A DNA stretch of 64,000 nucleotides from Callaeas wilsoni. Taxonomy: Eukaryota > Chordata > Aves > Passeriformes > Callaeidae. The stretch spans positions 124,001 through 188,000 of the forward strand of contig VWPU01009501.1 in assembly GCA_013398955.1 (NCBI GenBank). Reading direction: 5' to 3'. Both the position numbers and the translations under genes were made by a program. Shown in pieces: positions 25,101 to 37,048 of the stretch (positions are counted from its first letter, which is position 1; the number at the start of each line of letters is the position of its first letter). The notes beneath the pieces are model-generated. The model had not been told where the DNA came from. It made no database searches and saw only the letters and a list, made by a program, of their open reading frames with translations.

Positions 25101-26177
25101 AGCCAGCTTATTTTGTCTCCTTGTTACAGTTTTTCTCTCAAGACTTTTTTGATCATTACCTTTTATAAGGATTACGTTGTGACATTCAGTTTAAGGATAC
25201 AATAATTTCTTTCTATTCTGACTTTGTAACTTTATTGGGATTTGATTATGAATGTTTTGATAGTAGCATCATATTTTACAGCATACCTCATTGTTCTCAA
25301 GAGGTAAGCAAATCTACTGTAGCATTATATTAGCAAGGACTTTGTTCTCACCAAAACAGAGGCAGAAGGGGTATTGCATTTGAAAGGGCTTCAGCAACAC
25401 TCTTGGAGCTGAAAACAGATACATTGAAATTAGCTGGTTGAAAATAAAATAATTACCCGGTTTCAGTGAAGAAAATTGATTCACAGAGGAAAGGAAGTGT
25501 GAGGGGTTCATTAGTGCAGCATTTCTTGCATGAGTTCATTGATGCCTTGCTCTCATGTCATGAGTTGAAGTCTCAGCCTGAGATGCTAATTCATGATGAT
25601 ACTGCAGTGCATTCATTTCCGAATGTATGTTGTAATACTGTGGGAATGCTTCATTCTTTCTCATAATAGAGGGGTTGCACTCTGGAGAAGGGTATAAAAA
25701 CATGATCATAAGTGGCCTAAATCATTCCTAGCTTGGATTATTCAGTGACACCCAGAGAATCTGAAAAAGCTAGTACATTTTGCTGTATTTTTCCAGAAAA
25801 TGGATTTGCATCTTGTGTGAAACCCCTGAGGAATCATTAAACAGAGAAGGATGAAATAGTAAACTCTGATAAAGGAATAAATAGCAAAAATACTTGTGGA
25901 AATCAGATGTTTGACCCTTTGCAAACAGAGGAGAACAATTTGTCAGTGGAACCAATGCTCCTCTTCAGACTGTGCAATTGCTTGTTGGAATGGAAATTTA
26001 TTATAAAAGTGGTAGAACTGCTTTTTTTCCCCTTTTTTTTCTGAGGTCTTCCTAGAAATTTGCAGGTGATGAGAGAAGCCTTCATTCTAATAAAAGAATA
26101 GGCCAGCTTACTGATTGGAGAAAATTACATGAAGTTTTTTAATCAAAGTCTCTGTGGTCTGCTGTCTGATTTTCTAG
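22188..26177. other. Non-coding DNA, nearly repeat-free
   Basis: 22188-22260 may still belong to the LTR. 22440-22960 is very A+T-rich. 23809-24136 is locally richer in G+C and carries two overlapping frames with a short CAG run (23948-23960) but no recognisable product. No LINE copy was recognised. If the two candidate plus-strand exons are real, this is intron. Confidence 0.4.
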
Positions 26178-26244
26178 GCCAGATGTCAAATGTTTTTCAC
26201 TGATGTCGATGTTGAAGTAATCACTAAGCCAATTCCAAGAATGA
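26178..26244 (+). CDS. Candidate internal exon, phase-compatible with 18181-18232
   Basis: A 67-base segment lies between a good acceptor (CTGTCTGATTTTCTAG) and a strong donor (GTAAGTGA). Read from its first base it is open throughout and contains MFFTDVDVEVITKPIPRM, then one base of a split codon. The exon at 18181 ends on a codon boundary and this one starts on one, so the two can be spliced in frame across an intron of about 7.9 kb. The translation is not low-complexity and I do not recognise it. The next phase-compatible candidate is 52019-52195, whose first two bases would complete the split codon as serine. Chance remains a serious alternative. Confidence 0.28.
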
Positions 26245-29200
26245 GTAAGTGAGACTGTAATAACATTTCATTTCAGTATTACATAAGCTTTTTTTTCCCA
26301 GCTATGAACAAAGTAACAGGACCCCTCTGATTCAATATAATTACACAAACTATTACTTTGAAATTTGTGAGACAGTTTTATGTGTGGGCAATTGCTCTAT
26401 ACATATATATGGGAGGTTTCAGTACAAAATGCAAAAACACATTTACAAAGTTTTATATTTTTAAACATTTACATTTAATTTAAAACATAATTACATTTTT
26501 CATATTTAATCTATTTTATTAAGTTTATCTTTGCTGCTACGGTATTAACCAGTAATTTGAAAGGCAAGAATTTTCTAGAAAAAAGACTGCAATTTGAAAA
26601 TGGTGAGAGAAAGAACTAGCTGGCCCAATGGATGACGTACCTTAGTGAGTGAATCTCAGCTGAATATTGTGTGACTGTTGCATCAGATTAAATATATCAC
26701 AGTTTTTATGTAAAACATAATCAAAGTTACTCATAGTGAAGTAGAGAATTAGTCTAGTAGAACTAAATCAGAACTTAAACACATTATCTATAGCTGTTTC
26801 AAGAGGAAAGTGGTGATATAACAAAATAAATAAATATTTGTCACAGGAAAAAAAAGCAAATCTAACTAATATGAAACTATATACAATGCTCAGAGTAATC
26901 TTACTCTATGGGTAAATTAACAAATTAATGGGTAAATTAATATGGGTAGTCATTAATACAACGGTACTCGGGTGGCACATTGACCCTTAGAAGAAACTAA
27001 TAAAATGTTAACATTGCCTCTTTCACCACAATTCATATATTTATTGAAAAGATATTTTGATTACACATCTTCTCCTTTATCCATGGCATATTTGGTGAGC
27101 AGCTATCCAATTTGCTGCTCTTTCATTGGTGAAGAGCTGCCTCGTTTCTTAGAGAGCATTTCATATTCCTTCATGAGCTTTGCTATGGTGCTTGGTACTA
27201 CAGTTCCATAAACAGTGATGACATCATAAGGTTTTCAGACTGCTTTTCTGAGAAGAAGCATTATTTATGCTCTTTTTGCAGAAGGGGAATATTTGCAGAA
27301 GGCATGGGAAGATTGACGCAAATATGTGTTGCTGTTTTCTGGTACCCATCCAGGATTGTTTTTCAGCATAGTTCACCTCAGAGCGCACGTTGTTCAAAGA
27401 TCAGCTTGCTGCCTACATGCAGCTGGGGTGTTATTTGCAATGTCTGTAATTTCAGCTCATGCCTCCTGTATATAAAGCACGTGTACACACAGAGTGTGTG
27501 TAGAAACCAAGGTCTTGTGGGATGGACAAGGGTCCAGCTCCTCTTGCTGGGCCCACAGGACAGACAGGACTCCTAAGCCTGCAGCCCAGGCATCGCTGCT
27601 GGCTCCAGCTGTAAAACTGCACCTCTCAACACTTGTGATCTGATCCAAATTAATTTGGCAATTAATTTAGGCAAGACAGAAAGACTCATTTCAAGGATGG
27701 GGGCACTAGATCTTTTAAGGAAAGGTCACTAGAAAAACTTAATGGGGCTTGGGAGCCCTTGAAGAGATACCATGAGCTTTTTCTGAGATACAGTGGAATC
27801 CCTTTTGGCTCATATTTCCTAAGTTTATTCAGTCTGAGAGAGCTACACAACAGGAAAACTTACATTTCAAAACCCAAGCTTAAAGTCTGAGAAATATGTC
27901 AGAAAATGAAGACAGAATATTAGAATGGGAAGCATCATACAAAATTCAAAACAAAAAGTACTACCAGTCCTATCCCCAGAAACAGGCAGAATATAAACAA
28001 GTTGGAGAAATATTGCAACAGCATAAACCCTTTAAAAATATAAGAGCTTTCAGCTTAGTCATAGTGATCCCCCGGGACAATTCTTTGTCCTGCAATCCTG
28101 ACTAGTCTACCAAGTACCTCAGAGGACAGTGAACGCAAGATTGAATATACAGTGAATAAGGAGATTAGTTAGAAAAGTTAACATTTCATTCATAAGCTCA
28201 GACATGATCTTCTACTATAGACCTATGTCATAATATAAAAATTTTCCCATGAAGTGAGCAGCTTTGTGATTAAGACACAGGCTGAGAGCTCCAGCATTCG
28301 GTGATACCTTTCTGCTTTATCAGGCAAAACCATTTTCATGTGCTACCTATACAGCAAGGACCAAAAAATCTGCAGTGATTGAGATAGTTCACTGCCACTT
28401 TGATAGTGTAATGCTGAATTAAATGAACAACTTGGACACATATATGACTAGATACTATTGCATAAAACAGCAGTTCTCCAGAACTGCCTCATGCAAAAAA
28501 TTTGCATGTGCACAGCAGTCTTTGCACAGGTACAACCTGTCTGTTGGTATACAGACATCATAAATGTTTGCTTACAGCTTGGGCCCTAAATGAAAATTAT
28601 AATAACCAAGAGTACTCTTTCAGATTGGAAAAAAAAGCAAAAATTAGTATCACAGCTAAAACTGTTGAGGATAATAAGGTTACATTGCAGGACATGGGTC
28701 TGATTCCATTTATGTGTACTTCATGACAAAGAATCTGTTCCTTTCAAGGTTAATAAAAAGTGGCACATTGAATTGTCTAGCATTGTCAAAGAGAAGCTCT
28801 CTAAGCAAAAGCTCTTGAAAGTCATATCTAGTATAACTCCTTAGACCATGTAAAAAAATCCCTTCAATAAATAATGAATAATTTTCATTATTTATCAAAT
28901 TTTCAATATTTTTGCCTCTCCACTTGCTTGTTGAAAATAGCTTATTTTCTTTTAATCTGTGTTTGAAATTGTTCACTCAATTTTTTGTGAATTTTTGTTC
29001 CTCCATAATTTCTTATTTCAGTTGTTTTCTTAGCTACAATGGGTCACTGGAGACTCATATAATTGTTTCTTACTCTCTAGTTGGATGTGTGAAATTGTAG
29101 ATACAGAGCCTCTGATGTGAAAGCTCCTGGAAAATAAATACCTGCAATTGTTGAGCATGCAACATTAAAATATGTTTTATGAGATGTTCATGGCAATAAA

Positions 29201-31966
29201 AAGACACTTCCAGAAAGTATACGGGAAGAAAAACCCTGGTATGAAAACATCCCCAAATCATTTTTTATTTTGTGTAAGTATTTATGGAAATAGTATTTGC
29301 TGTACTGGGCTAGAACCTACACAAACAATATTTTTCCTACTCTTCAGGGAACTAAAGAAATAACACATAAGTAAATAATTCAAAATATGTATTTTTGTTA
29401 AAATATTACCATTTCAATATTTTGAAGACAGGAATTGGTCAAAACCCGATTATCATGACACAATCAAACATGTCAAAGCTCACACTGGTGAATGCAGGCT
29501 GAGCATTTGAAATAGAATCAATAAAAATGTAAGCATATTCTTGTGTTTAATGTCCCCAAAATATGGCTTTCAAGGTCTTACATATGCTTTGGAAGCAGAA
29601 CATTTTGCCTGATTCTTGGTAAGAAAGACTGCAAATACCACTCCAAACACATTACTACTCCAAACACATTCTTAATAAGGCTTCCTTCCCATAGCCAGAA
29701 AAATAAGGCTGCTATTGGGAGGTCACCAAAAGGAGGAAGATGACAGAACAGGTAGCTCATGCTCTGTGTGCTGGCTCTGACCATTGAGATGCTTCTTCCA
29801 TCTGCTCTGCTTTCTCCCCTCTCCTCTCTCTAGCTGTAACATAAACAGCAGGACCCTGGCTCTTCTGAGTGTGAACTATGGCAACTTTCCCAAATGAGAC
29901 TGCAGATCTTCCCAGTGTTCTGTGAACAGAGCAAGAGCACGAGTTTAGCAACTACTGCTGGAAGATGGAAAAGTAAAAAGCTTACTGAGGGAAGCTGAGA
30001 CTGAAGAAGAGAAGTTTCCATAGGGAAAGCTTGAGGGAAAACAACATCAGCCCATTACAGGATGAGGATGGTCACCTCACCAACAGGAAGAGCTGAGGCA
30101 AGGGTGTTTAACACATTGTCTGCCTCTGTTTGCAACACAGAGGATGGACCAAGGTCTCAAGTGCCCTGAGCTGGAGGACCATGTCTGCAAGAATGATCAG
30201 CTCCCAGTCTACCTGAAATTGCACAGGATCTGTTGCTCCAGCTGGATCTCTACAAATCTATAGGGCCTCTTTGGATTCATCCAGGAATCCTCAAAGAGGC
30301 TAGCTAACGTCATCACACAATCAAATTGCTCCAGATAACCGGAAACCTCATGAATCACTGGTCCACTGCCCAGTTTGAGAAGGATACAGGGCTGTCTGGC
30401 TGGCCTGTTTGAGGGGGCTTGGATGCTAAACATGAATGTTTCTAAGAATCAAGACTTTTGTGAATGGGAAAACTGTTCAGCCCAAAGGCTATCAGAATGT
30501 GGGTGGGAGAAAGAAATCTGTTTTTAAAAAAGATGAGTTTCTGAGAGATAGAACAAGAAGTTTGGTCTCAATGAGATGTAAAAGCAAGACAATAGTGGAA
30601 AAAATAGATGATGATCGTCAAAGTTTTAGAACAAAGGAAGAGAATGGTTTCTTGTTGCATTTTATAGCAACCAGTCTTTGGGACAGTCAAAATGATAGAT
30701 GCACACTCACAAAGGTATATTCTATCTATTGAAGCTATAAGTGTGAATTGCAGTCAGTTTTAACCAAGAATAGAGCTAAAGGAAAAATATAATTTTCCAA
30801 CAGAAACATATAAAAACTAACAGTTTGAAAGGAGAAAGCTAACAAGTCCTTATTAATGAAATAAGATTAATAAAATGAGGTATTAGCTTTTGGAAAGGGA
30901 TGAAGGTAGGAACAGTCTCACCTTGTTCTTTGTATTGAACAGTAGTGTCTGTTTGCTGAACTGATCCACATATAGTGTTGAGCTTTGCTATTTCTTTTTA
31001 TTCAGAGTGACAATTTTGCTAATGCATTTTCCCCTTGGGTCTATTTTCCAAAGTGACTCCTCCCCAGCTCCTGATATACAGGCCTTTCTACTGCCAGCAA
31101 ATGAGGTCATGACTTACCATCTTGGGTGACTGGACAACACGTTCTTACTGGGACTGCCACAAAGCTGTGCTACTGTCACCCTTCAGACCAGTCTTGGCCA
31201 CATGTTTAACGCTGTCTCTACCAGAAGCACAGCTGTCAGTTGATTACCGCTTTTTTTGTGAGCTCTTTATGTGTCATTGTGTTACAAGCAGGCTCATTTC
31301 ACAGAGCATGCATCCCATCAGAAAGGCACCTTTGCTTGCACTAGCTGCAAAACTCATTTTACACAGCCCGTTTTAGTCCATCACAGCAGTATTGTATACT
31401 TTGCATTAAGTAAAGGACATGCTATTCTGGTTTCTTTGAAGATGTTGTGAAAGGTGGACTAGCAGTACAATCCTGATCATGGTCCCACCTTTTCCTCAGT
31501 CTGAGTAATCAAAGCAATTCTACTAATCCCTTCACAGAGATGAGAGTGGCTTAGTTGTGTTCACGACAATGGCTTGCTGTTTTCCAACTGAGGCTTTGCT
31601 CACAAAATGGTGTCTGAGGCAAAAGGACACTTTAGGGGTGCAGCCTTGAAAATTTGGCACCTCAGTGAATTTAATGTCTCTGCACTGTCCTGCAATATAA
31701 TTTCATTAAGAGCTGAATCTTTTTGGTCATATCCAAAAGCCACAAAGACTCTGCAGGTTTCTCAGTGGAATTCAGTGCTTCATGATTTCAGGCAAAGACT
31801 GATCTAGGATTTGGGTTTTCTTATGGACATTTCCAGGAATGATTGAAATATGGCTGCAAACGACAAACACCTTGTTATTAGGAATGTTCCAGGGGAGATA
31901 TTATACTCCTATAAAATCTTCTTGACTCCTGGAATAATTAATAGTCTTCCAACACGAATCATGGTT
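26245..31966. other. Non-coding DNA, no gene seen
   Basis: Small duplications only: ATGGGTAAATTAA at 26908 and 26928, and CTCCAAACACATTACTA at 29641 with a partial second copy. Short frames such as 30436-30732 (98 codons) and 27896-28105 show no recognisable similarity. No LINE or LTR was recognised. Confidence 0.4.
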
Positions 31967-32629
31967 AATGGGAAGTTGACCATGAGTCAGCAGTGCCCTG
32001 GCAGCCAGGAGGGCCAAATATGTCCTGGGGGCTATCAGGCCCAGCGTTGCCAGCCAGGCAAGAGAGGGAATTGTCCCGCTCTGCTCTGCACTGGGGCAGC
32101 CTCACCTCGAGTGCTGGGGGCAATTTTGAGTGCGACAAGAAAAAATAGATATAAAACTATAAGAGAGTGTCCAAGGGAGGGCAACAAAGATGGTGAAGGG
32201 CCTTGAGGAGAAGCCATACAAGGAGTGGCTGAGGTCACTTGGTCTGTTCAGCCTGGAGAAGAGGAGACTGAGTGGAGACCTCATCACAGCCTACGAATTC
32301 CTCATGAGGGGCAGAGAAGGGGCAGACACCAATCACTTCTCTGTGGTGACCAGTGGCTCAACGTAAGAGAATGGCCTGAAATTGTGTCAGGAGAGGTTTA
32401 GGTTGGATGTTAGATAAAGGTTCTTCCTCCAGAGCGTGGTTAGGCACTGGAACAGCTCCCCAGGGAAGTGGTCACAGCACCAAGCCTGACAGAGTTCAAG
32501 CAGCATTTGGGAAATACACTCAGGCACATGATGTGTCTCTTGGGCATGGTCCTGTGCAGGGCCAGGAGTTTGACTCGATGATCCTTGTGGGTCCCTTCCT
32601 ACTCAGCATGTTCTGTGATTCTGTGATTT
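31967..32629 (+). mobile_element. CR1 LINE fragment, plus strand, passerine CR1-X-like
   Basis: 5'-truncated CR1. A frame continuing VNGKLTMSQQCPGSQEGQ (from about 31967) belongs to the ORF2 reverse transcriptase end. It is followed by AGGGCAACAAAGATGGTGAAG, the conserved GAGAAGAGGAGACTGAG stretch and CCCAGGGAAGTGGTCAC. The 3' end reads TGTTCTGTGATTCTGTGA. It is better preserved than the related copy at 19671-20440 but still broken by stops and small deletions. The 118-codon open frame at 31850-32206 crosses the 5' junction of the element and is not a gene. Confidence 0.94.
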
Positions 32630-35349
32630 TAGGCCTGAGTTGATATCTCCATAAAAGTCTACCAGTATATTAAAAATTAGTTACTTCTCTAAACCACCAA
32701 ATATGATACACATAGTACTGGTGGAGAAAAAGGATTTCTGGTGTTTTTAGACAGCTAAAACTTTCATTTGACTGGCTTGACCTGTATTTGAGAGCTGAAC
32801 AGTGCAGAGGAATTAATTTTCTCCTCTTCTTGTCTCTTAATCACTGTCCAGGACATGTTCCAGTATAGATGACAACTGCAAGCCCCAAAAGATGGCCTTT
32901 GCAAGAGAGTGCAGGATAAACAGCCCTGCAGCCAATTGCTCCTACCTCTCAGAACAGTGAAGATGGCTTCACTCCAAAATTATCACAACAGAGACCACAC
33001 AGATGGGAAGATAAAAGTTCCCTCGGTAAGCTCCTAACAATGCAGACCATTTTGCTCTGTAGCAGGGATGCAGAGGTAAGCCACCTGTGTTCTCATGACG
33101 TCACTGAAATAAAGGCCAGGGGCGGATTACTTGATGGGTGCTCTTTTATTATCATATATCAGGTGTCACCTGCAATTTCATGTCTCGGGCAGTAAGAGAG
33201 AATCCATCTGTCATCTTCCAGTGAATCTCAGTGAAATTTCTTTTCTTTTGAAACTGAGACCATTAGACTGGTGAAGCAGATATAAGATAGGCCAGATGTT
33301 AAAAATAATTCCAAAATCCTTAAAGAATTTTTTTAAAAGGGTTTTGCTGGAATGGAATTGATTTACCACCACATTTACTTCATGAACAGAGCCTGTATTT
33401 CATTCAGTATGATGCAACTAAACAATAGATATGCCTGGATTTATTCTGCTCATCACATAAGGTCTCCAAAGGGTCTAAATAATTTGTAACTCTTTTAAAA
33501 TTAATAGCTGAACATGCCACTGTAAAATTGGCAGGTGAAGATAAAAAAGCTCACTCAATATTTTATACTTTGAAATTCCAGCTTTTCTTCTGTATTGGAA
33601 GACTTTATGGTGTCACTACTGAAATCCCAGCACAGCTTTGTGGGACGCAGGTCTCCCATATTTATTTTCTCGTGGGTGCAGCAGGCTCCTAGGTGCAGTA
33701 CCAGACCTATCCTATGAGCCACTACATCTCTTATTATACCTCTGTTGCATCCACAGGAAAACAGAGGGAAAGCCTTTCTCATTTGCTCAATGTCATGCTC
33801 TGCTAGTGAAGGAAAAGTAATGATCAGCTCTTCTCTCACTTCAAAAAATTTTCAGGGCTTAGAAGAGTGTGTCCAAGGCTGATTGGGCACCTCTTCTGCC
33901 ATCTTTTCTCCAACTGTGTGATGGCAGGACTACTGTTAAGAGAAGCAACAGTACTTGGTAAGACAAATTTCTGTGAATGCTTTCAGTATGCTACTGATTG
34001 ATACAAAAACACACCTGTAGTTAAGCCCAAATATTTTTGGTGCGTTTTTATTTTTATTGCAGTATATTACACCAGGGCATTTTCTGGTGCTGGTATGATT
34101 GATACTATAAATTTCAACAGTAGCGAATTGTTGGGCAAACTTTATGACGTTATCCAAGATGCTGATTTACTTATACTAATAAAAGGTGGCAAAACCACCT
34201 TTTGTGGCTGTATTTTGTGGCTGAAATTAACTCTGTTATTTTAAATTGTATTTTACATTAATCTTTGAGCCTCATGCTCTTCCTTAATTTTAGTTATAAA
34301 ATAATTTTTTGCAAAGGTTGAATTTAACTTTTATTCTGGCTATATATGCACAGAACCTTAATGCAAGAAATTAAAATAAATCATGTTTCAAACCTCACAT
34401 TCACATTTATGGCTAAGTTTAGCCTCACCTTAAGAGATGAAAAAGTGAAAGCTGAAGATGAGCTGATTAGTGTATCATCCAGGTTTTGCTTTTCAGAAAA
34501 AAAATTAGGCTGGAACTTTTAACATTGCACACAAAATGGAACAATAAAAGAATGCAGAGTCATGTTTTCCCACAATTCATTTTCCACTCTTCCCCACCAG
34601 CTTTTCTTGTCTTTAAATTTGAATGTCATTGTGCAAATTGTGTATATTGTATATATTATGCACATTTTTTAAGCTGAAAAACATTTTCAACCTGGCCCCT
34701 CACTGCCTTTATGAGATGTAAGCAGCTGCACCAGCCTAATTCATACAGGGAATGTGTGTGTGGAACCACAGGTTGCATACACTATGCAGCTATGCAACTA
34801 TAAATCTTCGTTCCTTCAGGGGAAATTTTATACATGACCTGGACTTTTTGTTCAACCAGAAAAGTCAGTCCAGTAGTCCCTTCTAATGCCTTGGGAAGTT
34901 AGTTTCTCTAGTTAGTCATCCAAACCCTTCAACAACAGGGAAAATTTTGGATTGTGTGACTCTGCTTCACAAAAGCTCTGTCCACACAGCCAAAATGATC
35001 TCTTAGGAATTGGAACAAATTAATAAAATTAGTGTTAGCAAGTCATTATCCCTTATTTCTGAATGAACTCAAATATAAAATTTAATAGTATTATCATATT
35101 ATTAATTGGTTACTATATAGAGTCTGCCATTCATATCAGAGGAAAAAAAGTTATTAGACATGATGCCTATTTAAATGTAAGGTTTTCAAGAAGTCCTGGT
35201 AGATTGCAAATGAGGATGTTTCTTCCACACTGAGCAAGTTGATGGAATGTTATAGTAAAGAATTGTCACATGTTATTATAAAGATATTCTTAAGACTAAG
35301 ACGCTTGTATTTTAAGATATCATTAAGGTAATTATTATTATTAGATAAA
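32630..35349. other. Non-coding DNA with one weak exon candidate
   Basis: No gene was recognised. 32852-32956 has a strong acceptor and an open frame (see findings). 33700-33815 has MIR-like words in an inconsistent order and was not called. Confidence 0.4.
32852..32956 (+). other. Weak candidate exon, cysteine-containing
   Basis: The acceptor is very good: a long pyrimidine tract with a TTAATCAC branch-like word, ending CACTGTCCAG. After one base the frame stays open for 34 codons, includes DNCKPQKMAFARECRINS and has four cysteines. The donor is poor (ACA then GTGAAG), and a stop follows immediately if the exon is not spliced there. Its phase does not fit the candidate at 26178, so both cannot be neighbours in one transcript. 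The product is not recognised. Confidence 0.15.
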
Positions 35350-36470
35350 ATTTCATAATTTTAATATGAAATTTGTAGAAAGAAATCGTGTCTTACTAAC
35401 TTACAGGAAAGTTCTTTTGTGGAGTCAATGAACATAGATAGATGAAAGTGACCAAATTCTCTTAACATACCTTGAACACTAAAAAAAGTCTTCCAACAAA
35501 GGATTATAAAAATCTGGACTCTCATGGTTCTAAGTCATCTAAAAGTAGCAGAAATGAATAGTTATTTTTTACAGTGCAAAGGAGTTAACAGAGGAGTTCC
35601 TTACAGATCAGTGCAGAGACTTTGTTATTTAACATATTTATCAATACAGTGGAAGACTGTTTGGCACAGAAATCATGGTCTAAAATTATTCAGGTTACTT
35701 AAAATGAAAGCTGAGAAGACTTGTGGAGGATGTCACAACACTGAACAAGAAATAAAATGGCAGATGAAATTCATACTGATGAACACAAGGTTATGTAAAC
35801 CAAAAAAAATTATAGACAATAAACTAGCCATTACCATTCAAGAAAAAGATCCTGGAGTTATAAAACTTATATGAAAACATCATTTCCTTAGCAATAACAA
35901 AAAAAGAAAATAAATATTAAAAATTATTAGGAAAAAAATAAAGAGCAAAGCAAAAAATACCATGCCATTGCACAGACACACAGAACTCTTACATATTAAA
36001 CAGTGAGTAATTTGGAAATCATAATAGAATAAAATAAAAATGTAATAAAATAAACAGTGAGTTATTTAACCTGAAAAATTATACAGTAGAACTAGAAAAT
36101 GTAGAGACAAGTGGAAAAATGTACAAACCAGCTTTTTATGAGAAAAGACTAAATAGAAAATTACTTTTCATGTTGGGAAAGGAATGAGTATAGGGAAACA
36201 TAAATTAATGTCCATAAAATCATGAAAGACGTGGAAAGTGAAAGAAGAATGTTTATTCACTATTCATGTAGCGGAAAAACTTTTATCAATTAAAATTCAT
36301 GCAAATTTTTACACGAAAGGAAGTTCGTTACACAGTTCACGCAGTCAGTTCCACAGTGCCGGTGAAACCAGGATGTAGTGGAAGCCTAATGTATTAGTCT
36401 GTTAAGAAAAGCAATTAGGCACATTTTTTGATGAGAACAGTCCATAGAATTGACAAGCTCAAGGAAGCAG
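35350..36470 (+). mobile_element. Ancient decayed CR1/L3-type LINE with readable RT
   Basis: Translation with frameshifts follows the order of a CR1/L3 ORF2. KSCLTNLQESSFVESMN (35384) corresponds to the KSCLTNL..F motif. YLEH.KKSS (about 35470) corresponds to YLDFSKAFD. GVPYRSVQRLCYLTYLSI (35593) corresponds to GVPQGSVLGPLLFNIFI. QEKDPGV (35839) corresponds to EKDLGV. YEKRLNRKL (36137) and IMKDVESERRMF (36219) correspond to the C-terminal YEERL and YKIMxGVE segments. The catalytic residues are lost and the copy is far more diverged than the other CR1s here. The tail is not clear beyond about 36470. Only the series of motifs in correct order identifies it. Confidence 0.8.
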
Positions 36471-36901
36471 ATTCCTCTTCCAGCTCAGAGAGTCCTCAAG
36501 AGTTACATTGCTGGATGAAGGTTATAACAAGGGAAGATTTGACTTGTTTTCACAGCGGACTCCTTTGAAAAATGGGCTTCTCTTTTCAAGTGTCCACAAT
36601 CTGTGCAGTCAAACCAAGATTGCATCAGATGCTTTTCTTCTGAGAAATATTGCTGGTGTTGTGAATTTCTAAGGTTTTAGTGTTTCTGATAAAAATTAGT
36701 ACTTCATCAAATTTATAAAAAAGGATTCAGAATATGATGAATATGAATTTTTCCAAAAATGGTGGATTTGCATGTGTACAATTTTTGATTGGCTTCACTG
36801 TTATTAATCTTGTTTTCCCCATTCTGACCAATGCCACTTTTACACACAGGCATTTGAAACACCTCTTTTTTCATGGTTCTGCTTGGAATTGGTGTGACAC
36901 A
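36471..36901. other. Non-coding DNA between two retroelements
   Basis: No repeat or gene was recognised. A 67-codon frame at 36734-36937 runs into the SINE head and is not a gene. Confidence 0.4.
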
Positions 36902-37048
36902 GACCAGCTTGAACTCCTTGCTGAGCAGAAATGTTAATGGGAGAAATAATAACCCGAGGTTGTGGGTTCAATCTCTGTATGAGTTAAGAGTTGGACTTGG
37001 TGGTCCTTGTGAGTACCTTCTAACACAGAATATTCTGTGAATCTGTGA
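36902..37048 (+). mobile_element. tRNA-Ile-headed SINE with CR1 tail, TguSINE1-like
   Basis: The left part aligns with a tRNA-Ile gene: GCTGAGCAG in A-box position, GTTA, then AATAAC-CC-AGGTTGTGGGTTCAATC (the pieces around the T-arm), followed by TCTGTATGAG. The B box GGGTTCAATC (36964-36973) is nearly canonical. From about 36983 the sequence switches to a CR1 3' end: GAGTTGGACTTGGTGGTCC, TTGTGAGTACC, ATTCTGTGAATCTGTGAA. A tRNA-Ile head fused to a CR1 tail is the structure described for TguSINE1, a SINE that arose in early passerines. It would be transcribed by RNA polymerase III and mobilised by CR1. The copy is old and the anticodon arm has decayed. Confidence 0.8.

Noticed and set aside
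33700..33815. MIR-like words (ACAGGAAAACAGAGGGA, TGTCATGCTCTGCTAGTGA)
   Set aside because: The words that should follow in a MIR on this strand appear before them, so the arrangement is inconsistent.
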